DNA of 31,267 nucleotides from Magnetominusculus dajiuhuensis (GTDB lineage Bacteria; Nitrospirota; Thermodesulfovibrionia; Thermodesulfovibrionales; Magnetobacteriaceae). The stretch lies in the NCBI RefSeq assembly GCF_046044395.1, contig NZ_JBJUSG010000028.1:1-31267 (forward strand), written 5' to 3'. Shown here piece by piece: positions 7,978-16,442 of the stretch. The notes beneath the pieces were generated by a model that was not told the DNA's origin, searched no databases, and saw only the letters and a list, made by a program, of their open reading frames with translations. Position 1 is the first letter of the stretch; each line of letters opens with the position of its first letter. Both the position numbers and the translations under genes were made by a program.

Positions 7978-10900
7978 ATGAAAAAGACATTTTTAGTAGC
8001 AGGGTTCGTGATTCTTTCGATTTGCGCGTTAATGGGTGTAGTGTATGCGGGTGAGAGTCTAAGGTCATCCTCGTTAAACTCCGCGATTGAGGCAGCCGGA
8101 GCAAAATGGCAGGCAAGCGAGACATCTTTTTCAGCGCTGACATCACAACAAAGGCAAAACCGCTTAGGACTTATTGAAGCCGATTATGGCGACACATCAA
8201 AAATTTCTTATGCCCCATTACCTAAGGGGACAACCCTGCCGGCAAGCCTTGACTGGAGAAACAATAACGGCAATTGGGTTACTTCTGTTAAAGATCAGGG
8301 AGACTGCGGCTCATGCTGGGCATTTTCCACAACGGCTGCATTAGAATCCTATACATTGATAAAGAATAATACACCGGGCAAGGACCTGGATTTGTCTGAG
8401 CAGGTGATGCTGTCATGCAGCGGCGCTGGCAGTTGTGCCGGTGGCTATCTCACCTATGCCTCTGACTTTTTACGCAACACGGGTGAACCAGTGGAGTCTT
8501 GCTACGCATATACGGGAACTAATGGCTCCTGCTCAAGCGCTTGTGGAAGCCGCGTCTCCTCAGCAGACACAATAAACTCGTGGAAGCTGGTTTCAACCTC
8601 CGCTACTACCGTTGATATGTTAAGAACCGCCCTCAACACATACGGCCCATTAGTAGTGTCTATGGCGGTTTATTATGATTTCTTTTTCTATACCGGCGGT
8701 ATATACAGTTACGTAAGCGGCCCTTATGAAGGTGGCCATGCAGTTTTACTAGTTGGCTACAACGACGCGCAGCAGTATTTTATCGTAAAGAATTCATGGA
8801 GCCAATACTTTGGTGAAAACGGCTACTTCAGGATAGCATACTCGCAGGTTACAGGCGTAGTGGGATTCGGCGCGACTACAATAGCATACCCGCAGCCCTC
8901 GCCTACACCTACCCCCGCCCCTCTGGCGGTGTCCCCGTCTACCCTGACAATAGCATCTGGAAAGACAGGCACAGTTACTATCTCAGGCGGGCAGGCCCCG
9001 TACACAGCCACCTCCGGCAGCGCCCAAATCGCAACAGCATCCGTAAACGGCACAACGGTTACTATCACAGGCGTTGCCACCGGCGCAACAACTATCACCG
9101 TAAAAGATAACGCCGGCAGCAGCAAGACCGTATCCGCAACCGTAACCGCCCCATTAGCGGTAAGCCCTGCCAGCGTTAATATAATAACCGGCAAGTCGGC
9201 GTCTGCATCTGTCAGCGGCGGCACCGCCCCTTATAAGGTATCGTCTTCAAGTGCGGCAGCGGCAACGGCGTCAATAAGCGGCAGCACCGTTACCATAACC
9301 GGCGTTGCGGCTGGCTCAACCACAATAACCGTTACCGACAATAACAGCTTAACCGCGACAATCAGCACATCCGTGACCGCCCCATTAGCGGTAAGCCCTA
9401 CCAGCATTGTTGTTGCGGCAGGCAAGACAGGTTCAGTAACCATAAGCGGCGGCGTGGCGGCATATGCGGTATCGTCTTCAAGCGCGGGCGTAGCAACGGC
9501 ATCAGTAAGCGGCAGTACCGTTACCATTAACGGAGTTGCGGCAGGCACGGCTACCATTACCGTTACCGATAAGAATAACACAACAGCAACCACCAGCGTT
9601 ACCGTGGTTGCCCCCTTAGTAGTAAGCCCGGCCAGCGTTAGTGTCATAACCGGAAAGACGGCAACTGCGGCTATCAGCGGCGGCACGGCGGCATATGCGG
9701 TAATGTCTTCAAACACTGGCGTGGCAACGGCATCAATCAGCGGCAGCACCGTTACCATAACCGGCGTTGCGGCAGGTACCGCCACCATTACCGTTACAGA
9801 TAAGAACGGCTTAACCACATCAATCATCGTAACCGTAATTGCCCCCTTAGCGGTAAGCCCATCCGGCGTTATCGTTGCGTCTGGCAAATCGGCAACAGCA
9901 TCTATCAGCGGCGGCACGGCGGCATATGCGGTATCGTCTTCAAGCGCGGGTGTGGCTACGGCGTCAATAAGCGGCAGCACCGTTACCATAACCGGCGTTG
10001 CGGCGGGTACCGCCACCATTACCGTTACCGATAAGAACGGTTTAACCGCAACTATCAGCGTAACCGTAACTGCCCCCTTAGTAGTAAGCCCGGCCAGCAT
10101 TAGTGTCATAACCGGAAAGTCGGCAACAGCATCTATCAGCGGCGGCACGGCGGCATATTCGGTAATGTCTTCAAGCGCGGGTGTGGCTACGGCGTCAATA
10201 AGCGGCAGCACCGTTACCATAACCGGCGTTGCGGCGGGTACCGCCACCGTTACCGTTACCGATAAGAACGGTTTCACAGCGGCAATCAGCGTTAGCGTAA
10301 CTGCCCCTCTGTCAATCAGCCCTGCCAGCGTCACTGTTGCGGCAGGCACCACGGCAACGGCCACTGTCAGCGGCGGCACTGCCCCATATAAAGTAACAAA
10401 CATCTCTTCACAAGCGGCATCGGCAAGCCTCACCGGCAGCTCACTGACCGTAATCGGATACTCCGCCGGTACGTCAGCTATCACCGTTGTTGACAAAAAC
10501 AACACCTCGGCGGTTATAAATGTTACCGTGACCGCCCCCTTATCGGTCAGCCCAATGAGTATCAGGCTGCCAGCGGGCACCTCAGCTACCGCAACCATCA
10601 GCGGCGGCTCACCTGCCTATACGGTAACCTCTGGAAACACGAAGACAGCAACCGTAAGCCTCACGGGCAGCACAGTTACTGTTACCGGAGTTGCCACAGG
10701 CGTAGTCTCTATTACTATACTCGACAAGAACAACGGCGTAGCCTCCATAGGCGTCACCGTAACGGCGCCATTAGCGGTAGACCAGGCCAGCCTCAGCGTC
10801 GTAACCGGCAAGTCAGCAACAGCGGCAGTAAGCGGCGGCAGCGGCGCATACACGGTATCGTCTTCGAACACGAAGACGGCCACAGTAAGCCTCAACGGCG

Positions 10901-11457
10901 GCACTATTAGCATAACCGGCGTTGCCGCTGGCACGGCCACTATTACCGTTACCGACACGAACAATACAAAGGTCTCTATCAGCGTTACCGTAAATACCCC
11001 TGTAGTGGTAAGCCAAAGCAGCGTCAGCGTCATTGCCGGCAAGACGGCAACCGTGTCTATCAGCGGCGGTACTGCCCCATATGCGGCATCAACAAGTCTG
11101 AAAATAGCGACACTAAGCATCAGCGGCGGCACTCTCTCAATAACCGGCGTTACCACAGGTATTACCACTATTTACGTTACCGACAAGAACAACACTCAGG
11201 CTGCTATCACCGTTACAGTGACTCCATCTTTGGCAGTCAGCCAAAGCAGCGTTAGCGTCCTTGTCGGCAAATCGGCATCAGTGTCCGTCAGCGGTGGTAC
11301 TGTGCCATATGCGGCAACATCTGGAAACACGAAAATAGCGACGGTAAGTATAGCCAACGGCGCTGCCACAATAACCGGCGTTGCCAAAGGTACTACTTCC
11401 ATTACCGTTACCGACAAGAACAATACCCAGGCCACTGTCAGTGTTATCGTCCAATAG
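7978..11457 (+). CDS. Secreted papain-family (C1A) cysteine protease with eleven Ig-like repeats
   Basis: I place the start at 7978 because AAGGGGG at 7967-7973 precedes that ATG and a normal signal peptide follows (MKKTFLVAGFVILSICALMG, cleavage near VYA); an in-frame ATG at 7963 lies upstream of this site. The 1159-residue protein has a short pro-region, then a papain-like domain (about 83-310) with oxyanion Gln Q107, catalytic Cys C113 (DCGSCWAF), His H254 (GGHAVLLVGY) and Asn N272 (KNSWS), so it should be an active peptidase. After a Pro/Thr linker (PSPTPTPAP) come eleven Ig-like (BIg2-type) repeats of about 77 residues, each opening with a form of APLAVSP, to the very C-terminus. Such repeats usually act as stalks or adhesive modules, so a surface or extracellular protein is likely. 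No sortase or PEP-CTERM signal is visible at the end. Confidence 0.92.
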   Translation: MKKTFLVAGFVILSICALMGVVYAGESLRSSSLNSAIEAAGAKWQASETSFSALTSQQRQNRLGLIEADYGDTSKISYAPLPKGTTLPASLDWRNNNGNWVTSVKDQGDCGSCWAFSTTAALESYTLIKNNTPGKDLDLSEQVMLSCSGAGSCAGGYLTYASDFLRNTGEPVESCYAYTGTNGSCSSACGSRVSSADTINSWKLVSTSATTVDMLRTALNTYGPLVVSMAVYYDFFFYTGGIYSYVSGPYEGGHAVLLVGYNDAQQYFIVKNSWSQYFGENGYFRIAYSQVTGVVGFGATTIAYPQPSPTPTPAPLAVSPSTLTIASGKTGTVTISGGQAPYTATSGSAQIATASVNGTTVTITGVATGATTITVKDNAGSSKTVSATVTAPLAVSPASVNIITGKSASASVSGGTAPYKVSSSSAAAATASISGSTVTITGVAAGSTTITVTDNNSLTATISTSVTAPLAVSPTSIVVAAGKTGSVTISGGVAAYAVSSSSAGVATASVSGSTVTINGVAAGTATITVTDKNNTTATTSVTVVAPLVVSPASVSVITGKTATAAISGGTAAYAVMSSNTGVATASISGSTVTITGVAAGTATITVTDKNGLTTSIIVTVIAPLAVSPSGVIVASGKSATASISGGTAAYAVSSSSAGVATASISGSTVTITGVAAGTATITVTDKNGLTATISVTVTAPLVVSPASISVITGKSATASISGGTAAYSVMSSSAGVATASISGSTVTITGVAAGTATVTVTDKNGFTAAISVSVTAPLSISPASVTVAAGTTATATVSGGTAPYKVTNISSQAASASLTGSSLTVIGYSAGTSAITVVDKNNTSAVINVTVTAPLSVSPMSIRLPAGTSATATISGGSPAYTVTSGNTKTATVSLTGSTVTVTGVATGVVSITILDKNNGVASIGVTVTAPLAVDQASLSVVTGKSATAAVSGGSGAYTVSSSNTKTATVSLNGGTISITGVAAGTATITVTDTNNTKVSISVTVNTPVVVSQSSVSVIAGKTATVSISGGTAPYAASTSLKIATLSISGGTLSITGVTTGITTIYVTDKNNTQAAITVTVTPSLAVSQSSVSVLVGKSASVSVSGGTVPYAATSGNTKIATVSIANGAATITGVAKGTTSITVTDKNNTQATVSVIVQ
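8920..11457 (+). repeat. Tandem array of eleven ~231-bp in-frame repeats
   Basis: The array encodes the Ig-like repeats of the protease. The period is close to 231 bp. Neighbouring units in the middle (for example around 9949-10050 and 10180-10280) differ at only a few bases, while the outer units are more diverged, pointing to recent duplication or gene conversion in the centre. The array also creates long open frames on the opposite strand, which are artefacts. Confidence 0.9.
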
Positions 11458-11496
11458 GGGTTAGGGCGTACGACAGTGGTTAGGGCACTTGGCTGG

Positions 11497-11528
11497 GCGC
11501 GGTGTTGCTGTAACAGGCAACACCGCGC
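11497..11528. terminator. Perfect hairpin between convergent genes, probable bidirectional terminator
   Basis: The arms 11497-11508 (GCGCGGTGTTGC) and 11517-11528 (GCAACACCGCGC) match over all 12 bp around the loop TGTAACAG. It lies between the protease stop (11457) and the end of the radical SAM gene (11530), where a terminator serving both strands is expected. There is no T-run, so the stem itself would have to act. Confidence 0.65.
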
Positions 11529-11529
11529 G

Positions 11530-13026
11530 TCAGTATTTGTCTGCGATCCTGCCTTTTATCTTCTTATACAGTCTCTTTATTGTCCTGACGGCACAGGGAA
11601 TCAGCTTATCTGTTACGAACTTCTTTTCGAGTAACGACACCACGGGTTTAGAGGCAAGCGCCCTTATCAAGCCGCGTGGAAGCCGCAGCTTGAGCATAAC
11701 CAACAGCATCGTCGTATAGTGAATCCTGTTTTGCCTGTGCCAATGCCACGTCTTCAACTGGTAATCTGTGGATGTGTCAAGGAGGTTTTCCTCAACGGCC
11801 TTGTTACAGAGCGCGGTTCCATTATAGAAAACCAGCGAACTGACCCCTATCATGGCGTTGCGGGGCATATGGTCTAATAAATAATTAATTGTAAATAAGG
11901 TATCCTCCGGCGTTTCCCATGGATTGTCAACGATTAAATCAATGATAAGGGGATAATTGGGATGCCGTAGAGAGAAAAACTTTAAGACCTCGTCAATGTT
12001 TTTATTGATTGCCACGCGGCGGTAGATCGTCTCCATGTTGGGCGCCCGGCTTTGCAGGCCGATCTGACACGCTATCATCCCGCACGCAATGAGGTGTGCG
12101 GTCAGCTCTTCTGTAAAATAGACCGGAGTAAACAGGCTCTTAAAGGGCAGCCCATACTTTTTGAGAAGATTAGCGGTCTCCCAAACATCCTTCCTCGCAA
12201 AAAATGAATCGTCCTCAATAGATAATTCATTTACAAAGGGGAAATGTTCTTTTACCCAGAGAATCTCCTCCTCTATTTTTTCAATGCTTTTGAAGCGTAC
12301 CTTTGGGGATTGAACTTTTTTTAATACATTGTTGGCGCAGTAGGTGCAGTTGTCCGGGCAGCCCCGCGCCGTCTCCATCCTGTATATGTAAACAGTGTTA
12401 TCACGGTTGGTTTCTGGCCGGAATGCCATGAATGGTTTATAATCCTCAAAAGAACGCATCGGTATTATCTCATCCAGGTGTTCAACGTAAACGTAGTGGC
12501 CCTCAGGGCCGTAATCGGGAAGGGGCAACGAGGAAATATCATGTATAGAGTCAAGTTCCGGATAGCCCTGGCCGCGAAAATATATATTTTTAATCGCACT
12601 GGGCGCGCTACCCGCCTCAATCTGTCTTACAAGTTCAAGCATCGCGTACTCACCGTCCCCTATGCAGGCCGCGTCGGCGAATTCAAGCGCCTTCAACGGG
12701 TTTAAGGTCGGAAACACACCCCCAAATATGACAAAATTATCTGCCCGCTTCAGTGCCTTCGACAACTCCGCCCCCGCTCGCATGTAGTTATCCATGAGTG
12801 TAATCCCAATTATTGAGGAGTCAGCGGTCATCACCCTGAGCCTTTCAAGCAGGCTTTCAGGATAGCTGATATGACAAAAAGGCGATATATTCCATCCCGA
12901 TTCGGTTGAGGGCATGGGAAGAAATATCATTCTGGTGTCAAATCCAGCGTTTTTAAGCACCGCCGATATTGACCTCAGGCCGGCGTTATACAGAGAACTG
13001 TACGGTGATACTAAACTTATCTTCAA
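11530..13026 (-). CDS. B12-binding-domain radical SAM protein
   Basis: This 498-residue protein has an N-terminal cobalamin-binding-like domain (about 1-150, opening MKISLVSPYSSLYNAG and containing VIFGGVFPTLNP) and then a radical SAM domain with the CxxxCxxC cluster motif C223/C227/C230 (ARGCPDNCTYCANN), which binds the 4Fe-4S cluster that cleaves S-adenosylmethionine. The family includes methyltransferases and other enzymes; the substrate cannot be read from the sequence. The start is a TTG: AAGGAG lies about 8 nt upstream and there is no in-frame ATG between it and this codon. It is convergent with the protease gene, and no biosynthetic cluster surrounds it. Confidence 0.85.
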   Translation of the reverse strand: MKISLVSPYSSLYNAGLRSISAVLKNAGFDTRMIFLPMPSTESGWNISPFCHISYPESLLERLRVMTADSSIIGITLMDNYMRAGAELSKALKRADNFVIFGGVFPTLNPLKALEFADAACIGDGEYAMLELVRQIEAGSAPSAIKNIYFRGQGYPELDSIHDISSLPLPDYGPEGHYVYVEHLDEIIPMRSFEDYKPFMAFRPETNRDNTVYIYRMETARGCPDNCTYCANNVLKKVQSPKVRFKSIEKIEEEILWVKEHFPFVNELSIEDDSFFARKDVWETANLLKKYGLPFKSLFTPVYFTEELTAHLIACGMIACQIGLQSRAPNMETIYRRVAINKNIDEVLKFFSLRHPNYPLIIDLIVDNPWETPEDTLFTINYLLDHMPRNAMIGVSSLVFYNGTALCNKAVEENLLDTSTDYQLKTWHWHRQNRIHYTTMLLVMLKLRLPRGLIRALASKPVVSLLEKKFVTDKLIPCAVRTIKRLYKKIKGRIADKY

Positions 13027-13083
13027 TATGCTCTCCTTTGATAGTGAAAATGGCCGATTCTGTTAAATAACTCCATAAGAAAA

Positions 13084-13112
13084 CTGGATTCCTGCTTTCG
13101 CAGGAATGACAG
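13084..13112 (+). repeat. Short palindromic intergenic repeat, family 1
   Basis: Same sequence as the copy at 252-280 (CTGGATTCCTGC, TTTC loop, GCAGGAATGACAG). It pairs with an opposite copy at 13230-13255, about 117 bp away, repeating the inverted-pair layout at 129-280. Confidence 0.75.
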
Positions 13113-13140
13113 ACTACATACGGCAACAGACTACATAGGG

Positions 13141-13165
13141 CAGATGAACACATGGATATGTCATT
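13141..13165 (+). repeat. Direct repeat unit 1 (CAGATGAACACATGGAT...)
   Basis: It repeats at 13211-13235 with one mismatch (GGATATG versus GGATGTG), 70 bp apart. Only the second unit runs on into a full family-1 palindrome; the first continues TCATTATGCG. It may be a remnant of duplication of the repeat's flank. Confidence 0.6.
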
Positions 13166-13210
13166 ATGCGCTGCGCCTGCCATTATGCCCGCTACTGCCG
13201 ACTACACAGG

Positions 13211-13235
13211 CAGATGAACACATGGATGTGTCATT
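13211..13235 (+). repeat. Direct repeat unit 2, fused to a palindrome
   Basis: Second copy of the 25-bp unit at 13141-13165. Its last bases (GTGTCATT) are the start of the family-1 palindrome at 13230-13255. Confidence 0.6.
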
Positions 13236-13255
13236 CCTGCGAAAGCAGGAATCCA
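13230..13255 (-). repeat. Short palindromic intergenic repeat, family 1
   Basis: Minus-orientation copy (GTCATTCCTGCGAAAGCAGG, ending AATCCAG), identical in its core to 129-156. Confidence 0.75.
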
Positions 13256-13399
13256 GAGAACCCTCTGCCAGAGTTAACTTCACTGACATTTAATAAATTC
13301 CACATGGCATAATTTCTGACTCCGGTATTATACAAATATTGCCACCTAAATGAACATGATTTATTATAATTTTTCGATAAAAATAATCTTTGATGAAAA

Positions 13400-15388
13400 T
13401 TATCCCATCCCAACGGCAAGCGCCTTTTCCCGTATTGCCTTTATCTTGTCTCTGATAGTGGCCGCGCGTTCGAAGTCCAGCTTCTGTGCCGCTTCTTTCA
13501 TTTCCAGCTCCAGCGCCTTTAATTTGTCCTCGTCAAAGACATCAACCATTTCTATCTCATCCTCTATCGGCACTGTCCAGTAGTCGGCCTCGTATATGGT
13601 TGCAAGGATGTTTTTTATATTGTTGATTACAGTCTCAGGGGTTATCCCCATTTCTTCGTTATACTGGAGCTGCTTTATACGGCGGCGCGTGGTCTCGTCC
13701 ATTGCGCGGCGCATAGAACCTGTTATTGTGTCGGCATAGAGCAGCACCTTGCTGTTTACGTTTCTGGCACCGCGTCCCGCCGTTTGAATCAGGGATTTCT
13801 CTGACCTCAAAAATCCCTCCTTGTCGGCGTCAAATATCGCAACAAGAGATACCTCAGGTAAATCCAGCCCCTCTCTCAGCAGGTTTACCCCGACCAGACA
13901 GTCAAACACACCCATGCGCAAGTCCTGAAGTATTTTTACCCTGTCAAGCGTGTCTATGTCTGAGTGCAGGTAGCGTGTCCTTATGCCCAGCTCATTGTAG
14001 TACTCCGAGAGGTCCTCGGCCATCTTCTTTGTCAGCGTTGTAACTAGTACGCGCTCTTTTCTGCCAGTTACGAGCCGGATTTCTCTTATCAAATCATCCA
14101 CCTGGCCACTGACTGGACGTACGAACATCTCGGGGTCTAAAAGGCCCGTCGGCCTGATGATTTGCTCTACTATATTGCCGCCTGCCTTGTTGAGTTCATA
14201 CTTGCCCGGTGTTGCCGACACATATATGGCCGCCTTTATGCGTGCCTCAAACTCGTTAAATCTTAGCGGCCTGTTATCCAGTGCGGAAGGGAGCCTGAAG
14301 CCATAGTTGATGAGGGTTTGTTTTCTGGCCCTGTCGCCCTCATACATGCCGCCTATCTGCGGGATGGTTACGTGGGATTCGTCTATGACGATTAACAGGT
14401 CATCGGGGAAGTAGTCTATAAGCGTATATGGCGGCTCACCCGGCGCCCGCCCGCTTAGATGGCGCGAGTAGTTTTCTATCCCGTTGCAAAAACCGAACTC
14501 CTTCAGCATCTCCAGGTCAAACATGGTGCGTTGCTCTATGCGCTGCGCCTCGGCGGGTTTGCCCTGCCTGAGAAAATATTCAACCTGTGCGCGCATCTCC
14601 CTCTTAATCCCTGAAAGGGCGCCGTCAATTCTGGCCCTCGGTGTTATCCAGTGTGAACGTGGATAGATGGCCACCGTCTTCAGGCGCTTTAGCCTTAGCC
14701 CAGTAATGTGGTCAAACTCATAGATGGCGTCAATGTCATCGCCAAAAAACTCTACCCTAATCCCCTTGTCCATCGAAAAGGCCGGAAACACCTCGACTAT
14801 ATCGCCGCGTACCCTGATAGAGCCGCGCTTAAATTCCCTCTCCCGCCGCTCATACTGAAGCGCTGTGAGCTGTTCCAAAAGGGTGTCCCTCTTAATTGAG
14901 TCGCCCTCTTTTATCACAAGGTGCATACCCATATAGTCCTCAGGCGAGCCGATGCCGTAGATACACGACACAGAGGCCACCACAATTGTGTCGCGCCGCT
15001 CAAGAACGGCCATTGTTGCTGAATGCCTTAGCCTGTCTATGTCCTCGTTTATCATGGCGTCCTTCGCAATATACGTGTCGGTCTTAGGGATATAGGCCTC
15101 TGGCTGATAGTAATCGTAGTAGCTGACAAAGTACTCGACAGAGTTTTGTGGAAACAGCTCCCTGAACTCTCCATAAAGCTGGGCGGCGAGGGTCTTATTA
15201 TGAGCGATGACAAGCGTGGGTAATCCTAAATTGGCTATGACGTTGGCTATTGTAAAGGTTTTTCCTGAACCTGTTACACCTAAAAGCACCTGATGCCCCG
15301 GCTTTGCGGCACCGGTGGTGAGCGTTGCTATGGCCGCCGGCTGGTCGCCCTTAGGGGTAAACCCCGTTATAAGCTGAAAATCCCCCAC
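13400..15388 (-). CDS. uvrB: Excinuclease ABC subunit B (UvrB)
   Basis: This is the helicase-like damage-verification subunit of nucleotide excision repair; it is loaded by UvrA and recruits UvrC. The 662-residue length is normal. Visible are the Walker A motif GVTGSGKT (37-44), the Tyr-rich beta-hairpin that clamps DNA (YYDYYQPEAYIPKTDTYI), the DEAD-type box DESH (336-339), helicase motifs V-VI (LLREGLDLPEVSLV, then QTAGRGARN) and the C-terminal UVR motif (about 625-660) that contacts UvrC. The start codon is GTG. It has no Shine-Dalgarno sequence, but a TATAAT lies 7 nt upstream, so the message may be leaderless. No uvrA or uvrC is in the window. Confidence 0.98.
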   Translation of the reverse strand: MGDFQLITGFTPKGDQPAAIATLTTGAAKPGHQVLLGVTGSGKTFTIANVIANLGLPTLVIAHNKTLAAQLYGEFRELFPQNSVEYFVSYYDYYQPEAYIPKTDTYIAKDAMINEDIDRLRHSATMAVLERRDTIVVASVSCIYGIGSPEDYMGMHLVIKEGDSIKRDTLLEQLTALQYERREREFKRGSIRVRGDIVEVFPAFSMDKGIRVEFFGDDIDAIYEFDHITGLRLKRLKTVAIYPRSHWITPRARIDGALSGIKREMRAQVEYFLRQGKPAEAQRIEQRTMFDLEMLKEFGFCNGIENYSRHLSGRAPGEPPYTLIDYFPDDLLIVIDESHVTIPQIGGMYEGDRARKQTLINYGFRLPSALDNRPLRFNEFEARIKAAIYVSATPGKYELNKAGGNIVEQIIRPTGLLDPEMFVRPVSGQVDDLIREIRLVTGRKERVLVTTLTKKMAEDLSEYYNELGIRTRYLHSDIDTLDRVKILQDLRMGVFDCLVGVNLLREGLDLPEVSLVAIFDADKEGFLRSEKSLIQTAGRGARNVNSKVLLYADTITGSMRRAMDETTRRRIKQLQYNEEMGITPETVINNIKNILATIYEADYWTVPIEDEIEMVDVFDEDKLKALELEMKEAAQKLDFERAATIRDKIKAIREKALAVGMG

Positions 15389-15395
15389 GGCGTAA

Positions 15396-15401
15396 ATTAT
15401 A
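15396..15401 (-). promoter_or_regulatory. -10 box 7 nt before the uvrB start
   Basis: On the minus strand this reads TATAAT, with 7 nt to the GTG start at 15388. Only a poor -35 is seen at 17 bp. No LexA-type box is obvious. The spacing predicts a leaderless transcript. Confidence 0.45.
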
Positions 15402-15524
15402 ACTTAAACGAGGGAATAATGGGTATCGCGGCAGTTGAAATGCCTGTAACCCGTCAGAAGACGCCACATCACGCCGCCATATATCTGTCGTTCAATAAAT
15501 AATTTCAGGTACTTGAGATTTCTA

Positions 15525-15553
15525 TTGATAATTAATTCTGTTTGTGCTATAAT
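15525..15553 (+). promoter_or_regulatory. Strong sigma70-type promoter for the ASCH-like gene
   Basis: TTGATA (15525-15530), a 17-bp spacer ending in TGC (extended -10) and TATAAT (15548-15553). The -10 box ends 10 nt before the ATG at 15564, so transcription should start about 3 nt before the start codon. This promoter lies inside the longer open frame that begins with TTG at 15513 and is the main reason to reject that earlier start. Confidence 0.7.
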
Positions 15554-15563
15554 GCCAGCCGTA

Positions 15564-16187
15564 ATGATTTCGTTTGAGAAGCGGTTTTATGATAACATAA
15601 GGGAAGGCAGGATAACGCTGGCTTTCAGGCACTGGGATACCCTTAGGGTGTTAAGAGGAAAGATATACCGGTCTCATAATATAGGCCTGTTGCGGATTAT
15701 TGATGTTGACTTCAAGAGGATTCAGAATATCACGATAGATGAGATAAAGAGATGTGGATTTGAGACTATGGAGGAGTTTAACGCGGATTTTTCTTTGCAC
15801 GCGGAGACAGAGGTAGATTTCGAAAGGGACAGGGCCGTTAAAATAGAGTTTGAGTACATCGGCGAGGACATTGAAAACTATAAGAAATCAATGGGAAACG
15901 TAAAAGACTCGGAGATTTTTAATATTAAAGAGCAGCTTTTAGTCCTTGAGCAAAAGAACCAGGCCCCGTGGATACGCAAGACACTTCAAATTTTGAAAGA
16001 CCAGGGGTATATCATGTCAAAGGATCTGGAACCGGAGATAGATATTCCATCGGATACGATAAAAAATTTTATGAGAAACCTCAAGGCCCTGCATTTGATC
16101 TCCACAAATACGAGAAAGGGTTACTCTATAACCCCGTTAGGCTCGAAACTCCTTCGCCACCTGTGCAGCAAAGACGATGACGCATAA
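15564..16187 (+). CDS. Probable ASCH-domain protein with C-terminal winged helix
   Basis: The likely start is the ATG at 15564 (207 residues); the open frame extends to a TTG at 15513, but that segment is the promoter. Residues 1-75 resemble the ASCH fold, a small RNA-binding-type beta barrel: GRITLAFRHWDTLRVLRGKIYR near the start and the I-x-x-I-x-x-C-GFETMEEF helix after it. Residues about 95-125 are charged. Residues about 130-200 look like a winged helix (KTLQILKDQGYI, an alpha-helical region, then ISTNTRKGYSITPLGSKLL), as in MarR/DUF-type transcriptional or protein-contact modules. I infer a nucleic-acid-binding regulatory protein. Neither domain call has been tested by a profile search. 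It is divergent from uvrB. Confidence 0.65.
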   Translation: MISFEKRFYDNIREGRITLAFRHWDTLRVLRGKIYRSHNIGLLRIIDVDFKRIQNITIDEIKRCGFETMEEFNADFSLHAETEVDFERDRAVKIEFEYIGEDIENYKKSMGNVKDSEIFNIKEQLLVLEQKNQAPWIRKTLQILKDQGYIMSKDLEPEIDIPSDTIKNFMRNLKALHLISTNTRKGYSITPLGSKLLRHLCSKDDDA

Positions 16188-16323
16188 GGTTTACCGTCTA
16201 CAGTTCCATTTATCTGTCACCCCATACGCAATTTAGAAGGAGAAATCCCCCGCCTGTTAGAAAAAAATTAATCTTTAAATACATTGAGAGTACTAAATAC
16301 CCTGAGAATACTGTTAAAATACA

Positions 16324-16352
16324 TTGTAAATTATAGATTGTTTTTATATAAT
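16324..16352 (+). promoter_or_regulatory. Promoter of the Ser/Thr kinase gene
   Basis: TTGTAA (16324-16329), a 17-bp spacer and TATAAT (16347-16352). This would give a leader of about 85 nt before the ATG at 16443. The 255-bp gap from 16188 holds no gene; part of it (about 16277-16329) contains two copies of AAATACATTG about 40 bp apart. Confidence 0.5.
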
Positions 16353-16442
16353 TGGAGTATGGGGTTTATACGGCATATTATGTGACACGAACATGAAGTC
16401 GGGGTGTTGTGCAGGCCGTGGGTGGTGTGGAAGGTAGGGAAA

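Larger units (their letters stand above)
13027..13399. other. Non-coding stretch with palindromic and direct repeats
   Basis: No gene is supported here. The region lies upstream of the radical SAM gene and downstream of uvrB (both minus strand). It contains two family-1 palindromes in opposite orientation (13084-13112 and 13230-13255) and a 25-bp direct repeat at 13141-13165 and 13211-13235. The last ~120 bp, next to the uvrB stop codon, are AT-rich and otherwise featureless. Confidence 0.6.

Noticed and set aside
8823..11435. Several long minus-strand open frames (up to 455 codons) opposite the protease gene
   Set aside because: They mirror the 231-bp coding repeats; the translations are repetitive Val/Ala/Pro/Thr-rich shadows without start signals or known domains.
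8920..11457. Regular repeats that could suggest a CRISPR array
   Set aside because: The unit is about 231 bp, in frame and coding, with no short repeat plus unique spacer pattern.
15513..15563. Longer N-terminus of the ASCH-like protein from a TTG start
   Set aside because: This segment contains an almost perfect promoter (TTGATA, 17 bp, TATAAT) and no ribosome binding site; the ATG at 15564 is better.
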